From the NCBI GenBank assembly GCA_030157685.1, contig JAOAUI010000406.1, positions 1 to 39,659 on the forward strand: DNA of 39,659 bases. The letters are read 5' to 3'. Under the pieces are notes generated by a model. That model saw only the letters and a list, made by a program, of their open reading frames with translations. It was not told where the DNA came from and did not search any database. Source of the stretch: Ferruginibacter sp. GTDB taxonomy: Bacteria; Bacteroidota; Bacteroidia; Chitinophagales; Chitinophagaceae. Position numbers and translations under genes: made by a program. Numbering within the stretch: position 1 is the stretch's first letter; each line of letters starts with the position of its first letter. This document shows, in pieces, positions 8,543-17,892 of the stretch.

Positions 8543-9241
8543 ATGAAAGCAAGACACGTAACATTTATAATCTTATTGATAATAATTGCCGACCAGGCGC
8601 TTAAGCTGTGGATTAAAACACATTATCACCTTAACGAATCGCACCAGGTAATTGGCAGTGGATTTCAACTTTATTTTGTTGAAAATCCCGGCATGGCTTA
8701 CGGGTGGAAATTTGGGGGTAACTGGGGAAAGATGGCGCTTACTATTTTTAGAATGCTGGCTGTTGTATTTGGCACCTGGTATTTGGGAAAGATCATCAGG
8801 GAAAAGCAGCATGCCGGATTTATTTTTTGTGCTTCGTTGGTTTACGCTGGCGCATTGGGTAACCTGATAGATTCTTCATTTTATGGATTGATATTTGATA
8901 AAGGGATGACCGTTGATCCGGCCATAAAAGAATATGTTGGCTATAGCGGACTGGCTCAATTTTCGTCAAAGGGGTATGCATCTTTCTTACATGGCAATGT
9001 GGTAGACATGTTATACTTTCCTGTAATTAAGGGCCATTACCCAAGCTGGGTGCCTGTTTTTGGTGGTGATGATTTTGAATTTTTCCGGCCTATATTTAAT
9101 ATTGCCGATGCATCCATCACAACCGGTGTGCTCAGCATTTTGGTTTTTCAAAAGCGGTTCTTTAAGCAGCGTAACCAACAGGAAACGCATCCAACTGTGG
9201 AAACCAATGCATTGGTTAATGATGAGTCGCAGGTTTCGTAA
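8543..9241 (+). CDS. lspA: Lipoprotein signal peptidase (signal peptidase II)
   Basis: MKARHVTFIILLIIIADQALKLWIK, VENPGMAYGWKFGG, GALGNLIDSSFYG, HGNVVDMLYF, FNIADASITTGV. Start moved to 8543 because the longer ORF reads through intergenic repeats. Confidence 0.92.
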   Translation: MKARHVTFIILLIIIADQALKLWIKTHYHLNESHQVIGSGFQLYFVENPGMAYGWKFGGNWGKMALTIFRMLAVVFGTWYLGKIIREKQHAGFIFCASLVYAGALGNLIDSSFYGLIFDKGMTVDPAIKEYVGYSGLAQFSSKGYASFLHGNVVDMLYFPVIKGHYPSWVPVFGGDDFEFFRPIFNIADASITTGVLSILVFQKRFFKQRNQQETHPTVETNALVNDESQVS

Positions 9242-9277
9242 AATGCATATCTTTAAAGCATAAAATTTTCCCGGTTC

Positions 9278-10333
9278 ATGAAATTAAATAGTCTTATAAC
9301 AGCTTTTTTAGCGCTTATATTATTTGTAACAGCCTGTAAAAAAAATGACGACCCGGGCGGTGCATCTACCGGAAAATTACTAAGTGCAATAACCGGAGAT
9401 TGTACGCCGGTAACTGTAAATGGCATATTTAAGGTTGACAGTGTTTTAACCGATGATAATTATGTGGATGTTAAGATAGATGTTGCTATTGGCGGGAGCT
9501 TCACTATAAAATCTGACAGTCTTAACGGCTATTCCTTTAAAAAAACAGGCACGGTAGGTACAGGGGTAAATACAATTCGCCTGTATGCCAGTGGAAAACC
9601 ACTTGCCACAGGAACTAATACATTTACCATTGTTTACGGAGGTACAGCCTGTAATTTTTCAATTACTGTTTTTGGTGCCGGTGGTGGATTTGGAACAGCA
9701 TTGTATACTTTAGGCGGCTCGCCGGGCAATTGTTCTGTATCGGCAATTACAGGTAATTACATTGTTGGTCAGGCAATGACAGCAGTCAATAAAGTAGAGA
9801 TGACAGTAAATGTTAATGGCCCCGGAACCTATAACATAGCAACGGCAGTAATTAACGGTGTAACTTTTAGCGCCAGCGGCATATTTACCAATCCCGGCAT
9901 ACAAAATATCTTTTTATCTGCCTCGGGAATCCCAACTTCAGCCGGCACATTTAATTACCCGGTAACCAATGGAGCAACAAACTGTAATTTTTCAATAACC
10001 TGTAACACCGTTATTACCAGTGCAACTTATGCATTAAGTGGTGCACCGGGTAATTGTACAGCAGCTGTGGTAAATGGTACATACACTGCTGGTACAGCTT
10101 TAACGGCATCTAATACTGCCGTAATTAATGTAAATGTAACATCACCCGGTATTTACAATATTGCCACTACCACTGTAAATGGAATAAGTTTTTCAGCATC
10201 GGGTACATTTAATATTACCGGCCCTCAACAGGTTACATTAATTGGCACCGGTACTCCAGCTATGGCCGGGCCTTTTAACTACCCGGTTTCCGGCGCAGCA
10301 AATACCTGTGGAATTTCTGTTACAGTTTTATGA
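9278..10333 (+). CDS. Lipoprotein with three tandem ~95-100 aa repeat domains
   Basis: Lipobox ..LILFVTACKKNDD; repeats at about aa 34-131, 143-242 and 251-351 sharing GxC...G.Y...NxVxxxVxxxGxYxIxTxxxNGxxFxxSG and a C-terminal C[NG][FI]S[IV]. Confidence 0.8.
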   Translation: MKLNSLITAFLALILFVTACKKNDDPGGASTGKLLSAITGDCTPVTVNGIFKVDSVLTDDNYVDVKIDVAIGGSFTIKSDSLNGYSFKKTGTVGTGVNTIRLYASGKPLATGTNTFTIVYGGTACNFSITVFGAGGGFGTALYTLGGSPGNCSVSAITGNYIVGQAMTAVNKVEMTVNVNGPGTYNIATAVINGVTFSASGIFTNPGIQNIFLSASGIPTSAGTFNYPVTNGATNCNFSITCNTVITSATYALSGAPGNCTAAVVNGTYTAGTALTASNTAVINVNVTSPGIYNIATTTVNGISFSASGTFNITGPQQVTLIGTGTPAMAGPFNYPVSGAANTCGISVTVL

Positions 10334-10513
10334 TCAAATAAAAATATCACCTGATTTTATATTAACCAACGTTAATTTAAGAACAGGATAAAGCAGCAAA
10401 ACTCCATTTTTCTTACTCTTAAAAAGACATTAACAAACTAAGGCTTAATCTTTAAAAAAAAATACGGAACTTTATCAATAGTACCCATTGGGTGAAAAGA
10501 CAAAAAACGATCA

Positions 10514-11392
10514 ATGAATAAATTACGTCCTCTATTATTTGCGGCCTTATTAATTTCTCTTTTTTCCTGCGAAAAAGAATACAGTACTGAAAACAGCGGG
10601 AATACTGATAACGAATTTATAGTTGGTATAGATTGCCGTATCAGCAAAATTGTATACATAGATACAGCCGGTACAGCAGCTGGTGGCACCGGAACAGGCC
10701 TCGGTTCAATTGAGTCAGAAATTAACAACCAAGATATTGATACCTTGATAAACGTGTATGACAGCCTGTCGGCCACTTTGGAATTTTACCTTAAGCCCGT
10801 TTACAGAAATGATAGCATTTATATTAATGCCGATGAGTATTTTATTATAGATGCCAATAAAAGGATATTAAAAATGCATGGGTTACTTGACCCTACTGAT
10901 CCTCTTTCTTTACAGTTTGATGTGTTGTATGCGTACAATGCCACAGGGTACCTGGTTACTAAAACTTATTATTTAACCATCACCCCAACTATACCTTATT
11001 TAAAAATTGATTATACTTATGCAGGAGCCGGTAACCTTACACGCATGACAGCTGTTAACCTTCCAGGTGGCGATCTGCATATGGATGCAGACCTTACTTA
11101 CTACAGCCTTACAGTGCCCAAGCGCTTTATTTATATTTTCCCCGATGAGATAAACTATGCTCAGTTTACACAGTTTTTTAATTTTGGATCAAGAAATTTT
11201 AATGCTGTTAAGGATATGAAAGTGCGTAATTATGATCCGGGCAATGTGGTAAGAGATTCTATTGTTTCTACTTTCAGCAATTACAGAATGAGCAATGACA
11301 CTTATATCTTAAGTGTACAAATGGGAGGAGATGATCAGCCAAGCATACCGGCTTTGGCAGGTAAGCTTAATTTTAAGTATCATTGCAGATAA
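10514..11392 (+). CDS. Hypothetical lipoprotein
   Basis: Lipobox MNKLRPLLFAALLISLFSCEKE; no recognised domain. Confidence 0.75.
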   Translation: MNKLRPLLFAALLISLFSCEKEYSTENSGNTDNEFIVGIDCRISKIVYIDTAGTAAGGTGTGLGSIESEINNQDIDTLINVYDSLSATLEFYLKPVYRNDSIYINADEYFIIDANKRILKMHGLLDPTDPLSLQFDVLYAYNATGYLVTKTYYLTITPTIPYLKIDYTYAGAGNLTRMTAVNLPGGDLHMDADLTYYSLTVPKRFIYIFPDEINYAQFTQFFNFGSRNFNAVKDMKVRNYDPGNVVRDSIVSTFSNYRMSNDTYILSVQMGGDDQPSIPALAGKLNFKYHCR

Positions 11393-11410
11393 GATATTCT
11401 ATATAAATAA

Positions 11411-11445
11411 AAAGAGGTTGTCAGAAATGGCAACCTCTTTTATTT
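11411..11445. terminator. Bidirectional intrinsic terminator between convergent genes
   Basis: aaagaggttg-tcagaaatgg-caacctcttt, perfect 10-bp stem with T/A-rich flanks on both sides. Confidence 0.85.
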
Positions 11446-11543
11446 ATGTATCTGGACACTGTAAATTCTTTTCACTTTAAAAATTTATCCGGAATTCAGC
11501 AGTCTTCTTAATCAGGGTTCCTTCATAGTAGGCCTGATAGCAG

Positions 11544-12941
11544 CTAAATCTTTCCAACCATATTCGCCGGTATCACCCATTCATCAAATTCTTTTGCAGT
11601 AACATAACCCAGTTTAACCGCCATCTCTTTTAAAGTGGTTCCCTCTTTGTGCGCTTTTTGCGCAATCTCAGCCGATTTGTAATAACCAATCTTTGTATTT
11701 AAAGAAGTTACCAGCATCAGCGAATTGTCTACATGTTTTTTGATATTCGCTTTTATCGGTTCTAAGCCAATGGCACATTTATCATTAAAAGAAACGCAGC
11801 CATCGCCAATCAGCCTGGCGCTGTGCAGGAAATTGTAGATCATCACCGGTTTAAAAACATTCAGTTCAAAATGGCCGTTGCTGCCACCAATACCAATGGT
11901 AACATCATTACCCATTACCTGTGCGGCAATCATGGTTAATGCTTCGCATTGGGTTGGGTTTACTTTGCCTGGCATAATGGATGATCCCGGTTCATTATCA
12001 GGAATAAAAATTTCACCAATACCACTGCGTGGGCCCGATGACAACATGCGAATATCATTGGCAATCTTCATCAAACTAACCGCCACAACTTTTAATGCTG
12101 CATGCGACTCTACAATAGCATCATGTGCAGCCAGCGCTTCAAATTTATTTTCAGCAGTTTTAAATGGCAGTTTGGTTAGTTTGGCAATATGTTTTGCAAC
12201 ATTCACATCGTATTTCGGAGGTGTGTTAATTCCTGTGCCAACAGCAGTGCCGCCCAACGCCAGTTCACTTAAATGCGCCAGTGTATTTTTAATAGCTCTT
12301 AATCCATGATCCAGCTGAGAAACATAGCCGCTGAATTCCTGGCCAACAGTTAAGGGCGTAGCATCCATAAAATGCGTACGGCCAATCTTAACCACTTTCA
12401 TGTAAGCCTTTGCCTTTTTATCTAAAGTGTTACGCAGTTTGGTAATGCCGGGTATGGTTGTTTCCATTAAAATTTTATATGCCGCAATATGCATGGCAGT
12501 GGGGAAAGTATCATTGCTGCTCTGGCTTTTATTTACATCATCATTGGGGTGTAAATATTTTTCTTTATCGCTTAGGTTGCCGCCATTTAAAACATGGCCA
12601 CGGTAAGCAACTACTTCATTTACATTCATGTTGCTTTGGGTGCCGCTGCCGGTTTGCCAAACTACCAGCGGAAAATAAGCATCAAGTTTTCCATCCAGTA
12701 TTTCTTTACAAACCTTGCCAATCAGGCCGGCTTTTTTCTTTGTTAATACACCCGCCTCGTTATTGGTAATGGCGGCGGCATGTTTTAAATAAGCAAATGC
12801 CCTGATGATCTCTTTGGGCATTTTATTGATATCCTGCGCAATTTTAAAGTTATCAATACTACGTTGGGTTTGTGCGCCGTAATAGGCATCTGCAGGCACT
12901 TTTACCTCGCCCATGGTGTCTTTTTCTATTCTGTATTCCAT
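11544..12941 (-). CDS. fumC: Class II fumarate hydratase
   Basis: [33 protein letters not shown], signature [15 protein letters not shown]. Confidence 0.97.
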   Translation of the reverse strand: MEYRIEKDTMGEVKVPADAYYGAQTQRSIDNFKIAQDINKMPKEIIRAFAYLKHAAAITNNEAGVLTKKKAGLIGKVCKEILDGKLDAYFPLVVWQTGSGTQSNMNVNEVVAYRGHVLNGGNLSDKEKYLHPNDDVNKSQSSNDTFPTAMHIAAYKILMETTIPGITKLRNTLDKKAKAYMKVVKIGRTHFMDATPLTVGQEFSGYVSQLDHGLRAIKNTLAHLSELALGGTAVGTGINTPPKYDVNVAKHIAKLTKLPFKTAENKFEALAAHDAIVESHAALKVVAVSLMKIANDIRMLSSGPRSGIGEIFIPDNEPGSSIMPGKVNPTQCEALTMIAAQVMGNDVTIGIGGSNGHFELNVFKPVMIYNFLHSARLIGDGCVSFNDKCAIGLEPIKANIKKHVDNSLMLVTSLNTKIGYYKSAEIAQKAHKEGTTLKEMAVKLGYVTAKEFDEWVIPANMVGKI

Positions 12942-12972
12942 ATAAATTTGATTAAAAATTTGAGAGTGAGTA

Positions 12973-12980
12973 CAAAGGTA
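12973..12980 (-). promoter_or_regulatory. -7-like box TACCTTTG upstream of fumC
   Basis: Minus strand TACCTTTG about 31 nt before the fumC ATG. Confidence 0.4.
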
Positions 12981-13115
12981 ATTGATAAAAGGGAGGTAAA
13001 AATACTAAGTAAGATGCATCAAAAAAGATATTAACATTAGAATATTTACTATTTTTTTGTTATAATAATAAACATACATTTACTTTCATTCATTTTTTAA
13101 ATAAATACTTCTATT

Positions 13116-16100
13116 ATGAAAAAAGGTTTACAACTAACATTCGTGTTGGCAATGATTACCACTTTAGGGTTTTCGCAGTCGGACAAATTCTGGTCTGCAA
13201 ACAAAGAAGACAAGGCTGGTATTGTAACAGATAAAGCTGTTGCAAGATTAACTTATCCAAAGGAATTCAAATTATTCAATTTGAATACTGCGTCTTTAAG
13301 AGCAGTATTATTTTCTATCACAGGTAATAGTGCAGTCCGTCAATCCACAGTTATTTCTTTACCAAATGCTGATGGTGGTTTTGAGCAGTTTGAAGTTTTT
13401 GAAGCTTCAAATTTCGAACCTGAACTGCAGGCCAGATTTCCTGAGATCAGGGCATATTCGGGCCGGGGCATTACAGATAAATATGCCACTTTAAAGTTGA
13501 GCATCTCTCCACAGGGTGTACAAACCATGGTTTTCAGAACTGATAAAGAAAACGAATTTATTGAGCCTTATTCTAAAGACCATGCAGTCTATTCTGTTTA
13601 CAAATCTCATAGAAATAAAGGACAGTTGCCATGGACCTGCTCTACTGATGAAAAAAATACATTTTTTGATATTAATTCAAAAATTGAAAATACAAGCAGC
13701 TTAACCGGCAGTTCAACAGGCCAGTTAAAAACCATGCGCCTGGCTCAGTCATGCAATGGTGAGTATGCAAACTATTTTGGCGCAACAAGCGCTGCGCAGG
13801 TGTCTTTGGTTTTAGCAGCTTTTAATGCAACCCTTACCCGCTGTAACGGTGTGTACGAAAAAGACCTGGCATTGCATTTAAATCTTATTGCAAATACAAC
13901 AGCAGTTATTTACTATAGTCCTGCAACCGATCCGTATTCTACAACATTAAGCCAGTGGAATGCACAATTGCAATCTACTTTAACAGCAAATATCGGAGAA
14001 GCCAATTATGATATTGGCCACATGTTTGGCGCATCAGGTGGTGGTGGAAACGCAGGTTGTATTGGTTGTGTTTGTGTAAATGGTTCAAAAGGAAGCGGCA
14101 TCACTTCACCCAATGATGGAATTCCGCAGGGCGATAATTTTGATATAGATTATGTAGCGCATGAAGTAGGCCACCAATTGGGCGGTAATCATACTTTCTC
14201 CATGTCGCTTGAAGGTACAGGTGTAAACAAAGAAGTTGGTTCGGGCATTACCATCATGGGTTATGCCGGTATCACATCACAGGATGTGGCACCGCATTCC
14301 ATTGATATATTTCATGAAGCATCTATTGCACAGATACAGGCTAACCTGGCAACAAAAACCTGCCCGGTATCTGTTACAATGACAGCTAACCATGCTCCGG
14401 TTATTGCTGCTGTTAGCAATTATACAATTCCAATCAGCACGCCGTTTGCATTAACAGGTTCTGCTACCGATGCAGAAAATGATCCATTAACTTATTGCTG
14501 GGAGCAAAATGATAATTCAACTGTATCAGGCGCAAGCAGTGTGGCATCACCAACCAAGGCATCAGGTCCAAACTGGTTATCATTTCCGGCTACCGTATCA
14601 GGCACAAGAACATTTCCAAAATTATCAACCATCCTGGCTGGCTTAAATGTTACACCACCATTACCCGGCGGCGATGCAGGTGCGAATATTGAAGCCTTAA
14701 GTTCTGTTTCAAGAACATTAAACTTCAGGGTAACTGTAAGAGACAATAACCCTTACGTTGCTGGTTCAACTATCGGTCAAACAGCATTTACAGATGCGGT
14801 AGTAACTGTCAGCAATACATCTGGTCCATTTGCGGTTACTGCACCAAACACAGCAGTAACATGGGCTGGCGGTTCGGCACAAACAATTACCTGGAGTGTA
14901 AATAATACTACTGCAGCACCGGTTAGTTGTGCCAATGTAAAAATTTCATTAAGTACAGATGGCGGACAAACTTTCCCAACGGTATTGGCTGCAAGTACGC
15001 CCAATGATGGTACAGAGTCGCTGGTGATTCCTGTAGGAGCATCAACAACAGCAAGAATAAAAGTTGAAGCAGTTGGCAATATCTTCTTCGATATCAGCAA
15101 TACCAACTTTACCATTGGTGGTGCAGTTTCCTGCGGCGATGCTACAGGGTTAACATCTTCAGCAATAGGTGATAATACCGCCACCATAAGCTGGAACACT
15201 GTTGCAAATGCAATCAGCTATGCAGTGGATTACAAATTGAATTCATCTGGTACCTGGATAAGTTTTGCAACCGCACAAACAGGAACATCTGCAAATCTTA
15301 CAGGATTAACACAGGGTTCTTTATACGACTGGAGAGTGCAGGCAACCTGCAGTGCAGGAAGCGGAAATTTTGTAGCGGCACAGTTTACAACAACTGCTCC
15401 GTTTATTTGTAATGCACCCGGCGGTTTAAGTTCTTCAGCCATCACTTCATCTGGCGCAACTGTTAGCTGGACTGCTGTCAGCGGTGCAGTTAGTTATGAT
15501 GTAGATTATAAACTGGCAAGTGCCGGTACCTGGACAAACTCAATTACCGGTACAACGTCTACCTCAAGAAGCATTACGGGTTTAGCCGCCACTTCATTAT
15601 ACGACTGGAGGGTAAGAACAAATTGTACTGCCGGCAGCAGTGCATACGCACAGGCACAGTTTACAACTGCAGCTGTAAGTACCTGTCCTGGTATTTATGA
15701 TGTAAGTACCAATGGTTCGGCAAGTGGTGCTGCCTTAATTCCTTTTAATACAGATATTAAAGGTTTGATAAGCCCATCTGGTGATAACGATTATTACAGG
15801 TTTGTAATTACAACCGGCGGTACAGCCACAGTTACACTGTCTACTTTACCGGCCGATTACGATTTGCGTATTTACAGGAGTAACGGTACTTCTCAGGTTG
15901 CTGCATCATCTAACGGCGGAACAACCAGTGAAACCATTACCCGTACTTATACCGCAGGCACTTATTATGCAAGGGTATTTGGATATCAGAATGCAAATAA
16001 TGCAACCAACTGCTACACTTTAAGAGTTCAATTGGGTACGGCAAGCAGAGGAGCAGAAGAACTGTTTGTGAATAACGATTTCTCTGTATCGCCAAATCCT

Positions 16101-16325
16101 GCAGGCAATACAACCAATCTTGTTTTCAAATCAGCTGCAAAAGGTACAGCCGATGTAACAGTTACTGACAGAGTTGGAAACATTGTGTTACAAAACAAAG
16201 TAACAGTTGTTGAAGGAGATAACAGAAGACAACTGGATGTGAGTAAATTACCGGCAGGAATGTATTTTGTAAAAATACAGAACGGTGATAAGACACAGGT
16301 AGCTAGGATTGTTGTGATGAAGTAA
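13116..16325 (+). CDS. Secreted reprolysin-like zinc metalloprotease with two Fn3 domains, PPC domain and T9SS C-terminal sorting domain
   Basis: HEVGHQLGGNHTF zinc motif with SGITIMGYAG Met-turn; two Fn3-like repeats (ATISWNTVANAISYAVDYK.. / ATVSWTAVSGAVSYDVDYK..); PPC-like DNDYYRFVITTGGTATVTLSTLPADYDLRIY; type A sorting tail FSVSPNPAGNTT..LPAGMYFVKIQNGDKTQVARIVVMK. Confidence 0.92.
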   Translation: MKKGLQLTFVLAMITTLGFSQSDKFWSANKEDKAGIVTDKAVARLTYPKEFKLFNLNTASLRAVLFSITGNSAVRQSTVISLPNADGGFEQFEVFEASNFEPELQARFPEIRAYSGRGITDKYATLKLSISPQGVQTMVFRTDKENEFIEPYSKDHAVYSVYKSHRNKGQLPWTCSTDEKNTFFDINSKIENTSSLTGSSTGQLKTMRLAQSCNGEYANYFGATSAAQVSLVLAAFNATLTRCNGVYEKDLALHLNLIANTTAVIYYSPATDPYSTTLSQWNAQLQSTLTANIGEANYDIGHMFGASGGGGNAGCIGCVCVNGSKGSGITSPNDGIPQGDNFDIDYVAHEVGHQLGGNHTFSMSLEGTGVNKEVGSGITIMGYAGITSQDVAPHSIDIFHEASIAQIQANLATKTCPVSVTMTANHAPVIAAVSNYTIPISTPFALTGSATDAENDPLTYCWEQNDNSTVSGASSVASPTKASGPNWLSFPATVSGTRTFPKLSTILAGLNVTPPLPGGDAGANIEALSSVSRTLNFRVTVRDNNPYVAGSTIGQTAFTDAVVTVSNTSGPFAVTAPNTAVTWAGGSAQTITWSVNNTTAAPVSCANVKISLSTDGGQTFPTVLAASTPNDGTESLVIPVGASTTARIKVEAVGNIFFDISNTNFTIGGAVSCGDATGLTSSAIGDNTATISWNTVANAISYAVDYKLNSSGTWISFATAQTGTSANLTGLTQGSLYDWRVQATCSAGSGNFVAAQFTTTAPFICNAPGGLSSSAITSSGATVSWTAVSGAVSYDVDYKLASAGTWTNSITGTTSTSRSITGLAATSLYDWRVRTNCTAGSSAYAQAQFTTAAVSTCPGIYDVSTNGSASGAALIPFNTDIKGLISPSGDNDYYRFVITTGGTATVTLSTLPADYDLRIYRSNGTSQVAASSNGGTTSETITRTYTAGTYYARVFGYQNANNATNCYTLRVQLGTASRGAEELFVNNDFSVSPNPAGNTTNLVFKSAAKGTADVTVTDRVGNIVLQNKVTVVEGDNRRQLDVSKLPAGMYFVKIQNGDKTQVARIVVMK

Positions 16326-16344
16326 TAATAAGCTAATGCTTAAT

Positions 16345-16377
16345 AAAAGGGGTTGCAATTTTGCAGCCCCTTTTTTT
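16345..16377 (+). terminator. Intrinsic terminator after the metalloprotease gene
   Basis: ggggttgca-att-ttgcagcccc followed by ttttttt. Confidence 0.85.
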
Positions 16378-16412
16378 GTAATTTACAGAAGGATATAAAA
16401 ATTAAAAGACAA

Positions 16413-17876
16413 ATGACTTCATCTGAAAAAATTATAGTAAGCACTTTTTTATGTTTGATTTTTATTCTCAATACTAAAAAAATAACGGCACAGCAACAGG
16501 CCTATTTTCCTGATCCTGATACAGCCATCCAACACCGGCTGGAAGAATGGCAAGACCTCAAATTCGGTTTACTGGTGCATTGGGGAACTTACAGCCAATG
16601 GGGCATTGTAGAAAGCTGGAGCATTTGCCCGGAAGACTTAAGCTGGGCCACAGGAGCCAGGAAAGCAGGTGTAGCAGATAATTATACTGATTATGTAAAG
16701 GCCTACGAAAATCTTAAAACAACTTTTAACCCGGTAAAGTTCGATCCTGAAAAATGGGCAGCAGCAGCTAAAGATGCCGGGATGAAATATGTTGTGTTCA
16801 CCACCAAACACCATGATGGGTTTTGTATGTTCGACAGCAAATACACCGATTATAAGATCACTGATAAGAATTGTCCTTTCTCAACCAACCCAAAAGCTAA
16901 TGTTGCCAAAGAGATTTTTTCTGCATTCAGAAAAGAAAATTTCTGGGTGGGTGCATACTTTTCCAAACCCGACTGGCATTCGGATACTTACTGGTGGAAA
17001 CAGTTTCCGGTGAGCGATCGTAATGCCAACTACGCCATTCAAAAATATCCTGAGCAATGGAAAAAGTTTACCGACTATACCCATAACCAGGTTAATGAAC
17101 TGGTTAGTGATTATGGAAAGATTGATATACTCTGGCTGGATGGGGGATGGGTACGTAAAAAAACTGAGGAGGAAGTAAAGAATGAATTATTTGAAACTTA
17201 TGAGGGTAGTCGCTGGACCCGTAACCCGCAGAGCCAGGATATTGATATGCGCCGTTTGGTAAAGGAAGCAAGAGCAAAACAACCAAAGATGATCGTTGTT
17301 GACCGGGCAGTGCCGGGCGAGCAACAAAATTATCTTACACCCGAGCAACACATACCTGATACAGGTTTGCCCTATCCATGGGAAACCTGTATGACGATGG
17401 CCACCAGCTGGAGTTATGTGCCCAATGATGTTTATAAACCAACCAATGAGATCATTGAAAAATTAGTTGACATTGTAAGTAAAGGAGGTAATTATTTGCT
17501 GAATATTGGCCCGGGACCTGATGGAGAACTGGATGCAGTTGCTTATCAACGATTGAAAGAGATCGGCAGCTGGATGAAAACAAATGGAGAAGCGATCTAT
17601 AGCAGCAGGATGTTTACTGTTTTCAGCGAAGGAGAAAAAATACGCTTCACACAATCGAAAGATGAAAAAACCCGGTACGTATTTCTTTTTGATTTTCCGG
17701 AAGATAAAATAACACTTACAAAAATCCCATTTTCTAAAACTGATAAAGTACAGTTGTTGGGAAGTAATAAGCAACTTGCCTGGAAACAAACTGCGGCAGG
17801 CATTGATATAATAATTCCTGCGGCATTAAAAACAACTACTGATCATGTGTGGGTTTTAAAGGTTAAATCCAATTGA
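16413..17876 (+). CDS. Alpha-L-fucosidase, GH29 family
   Basis: LKFGLLVHWGTYSQWG, TTKHHDGFCMFDSKYTDY, IDILWLDGGW. Start placed at ATG 16413 with signal-like MTSSEKIIVSTFLCLIFILN; the longer ORF starts inside the terminator. Confidence 0.9.
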   Translation: MTSSEKIIVSTFLCLIFILNTKKITAQQQAYFPDPDTAIQHRLEEWQDLKFGLLVHWGTYSQWGIVESWSICPEDLSWATGARKAGVADNYTDYVKAYENLKTTFNPVKFDPEKWAAAAKDAGMKYVVFTTKHHDGFCMFDSKYTDYKITDKNCPFSTNPKANVAKEIFSAFRKENFWVGAYFSKPDWHSDTYWWKQFPVSDRNANYAIQKYPEQWKKFTDYTHNQVNELVSDYGKIDILWLDGGWVRKKTEEEVKNELFETYEGSRWTRNPQSQDIDMRRLVKEARAKQPKMIVVDRAVPGEQQNYLTPEQHIPDTGLPYPWETCMTMATSWSYVPNDVYKPTNEIIEKLVDIVSKGGNYLLNIGPGPDGELDAVAYQRLKEIGSWMKTNGEAIYSSRMFTVFSEGEKIRFTQSKDEKTRYVFLFDFPEDKITLTKIPFSKTDKVQLLGSNKQLAWKQTAAGIDIIIPAALKTTTDHVWVLKVKSN

Positions 17877-17892
17877 TAAAATAAATGTCATT

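Noticed and set aside
11878-12309. 143-aa plus-strand ORF
   Set aside because: Antisense within fumC; composition is a by-product of fumC codon usage.
16353-16412. N-terminal 20 aa of the first GH29 ORF
   Set aside because: Begins with TTG inside an intrinsic terminator; signal peptide starts at 16413.
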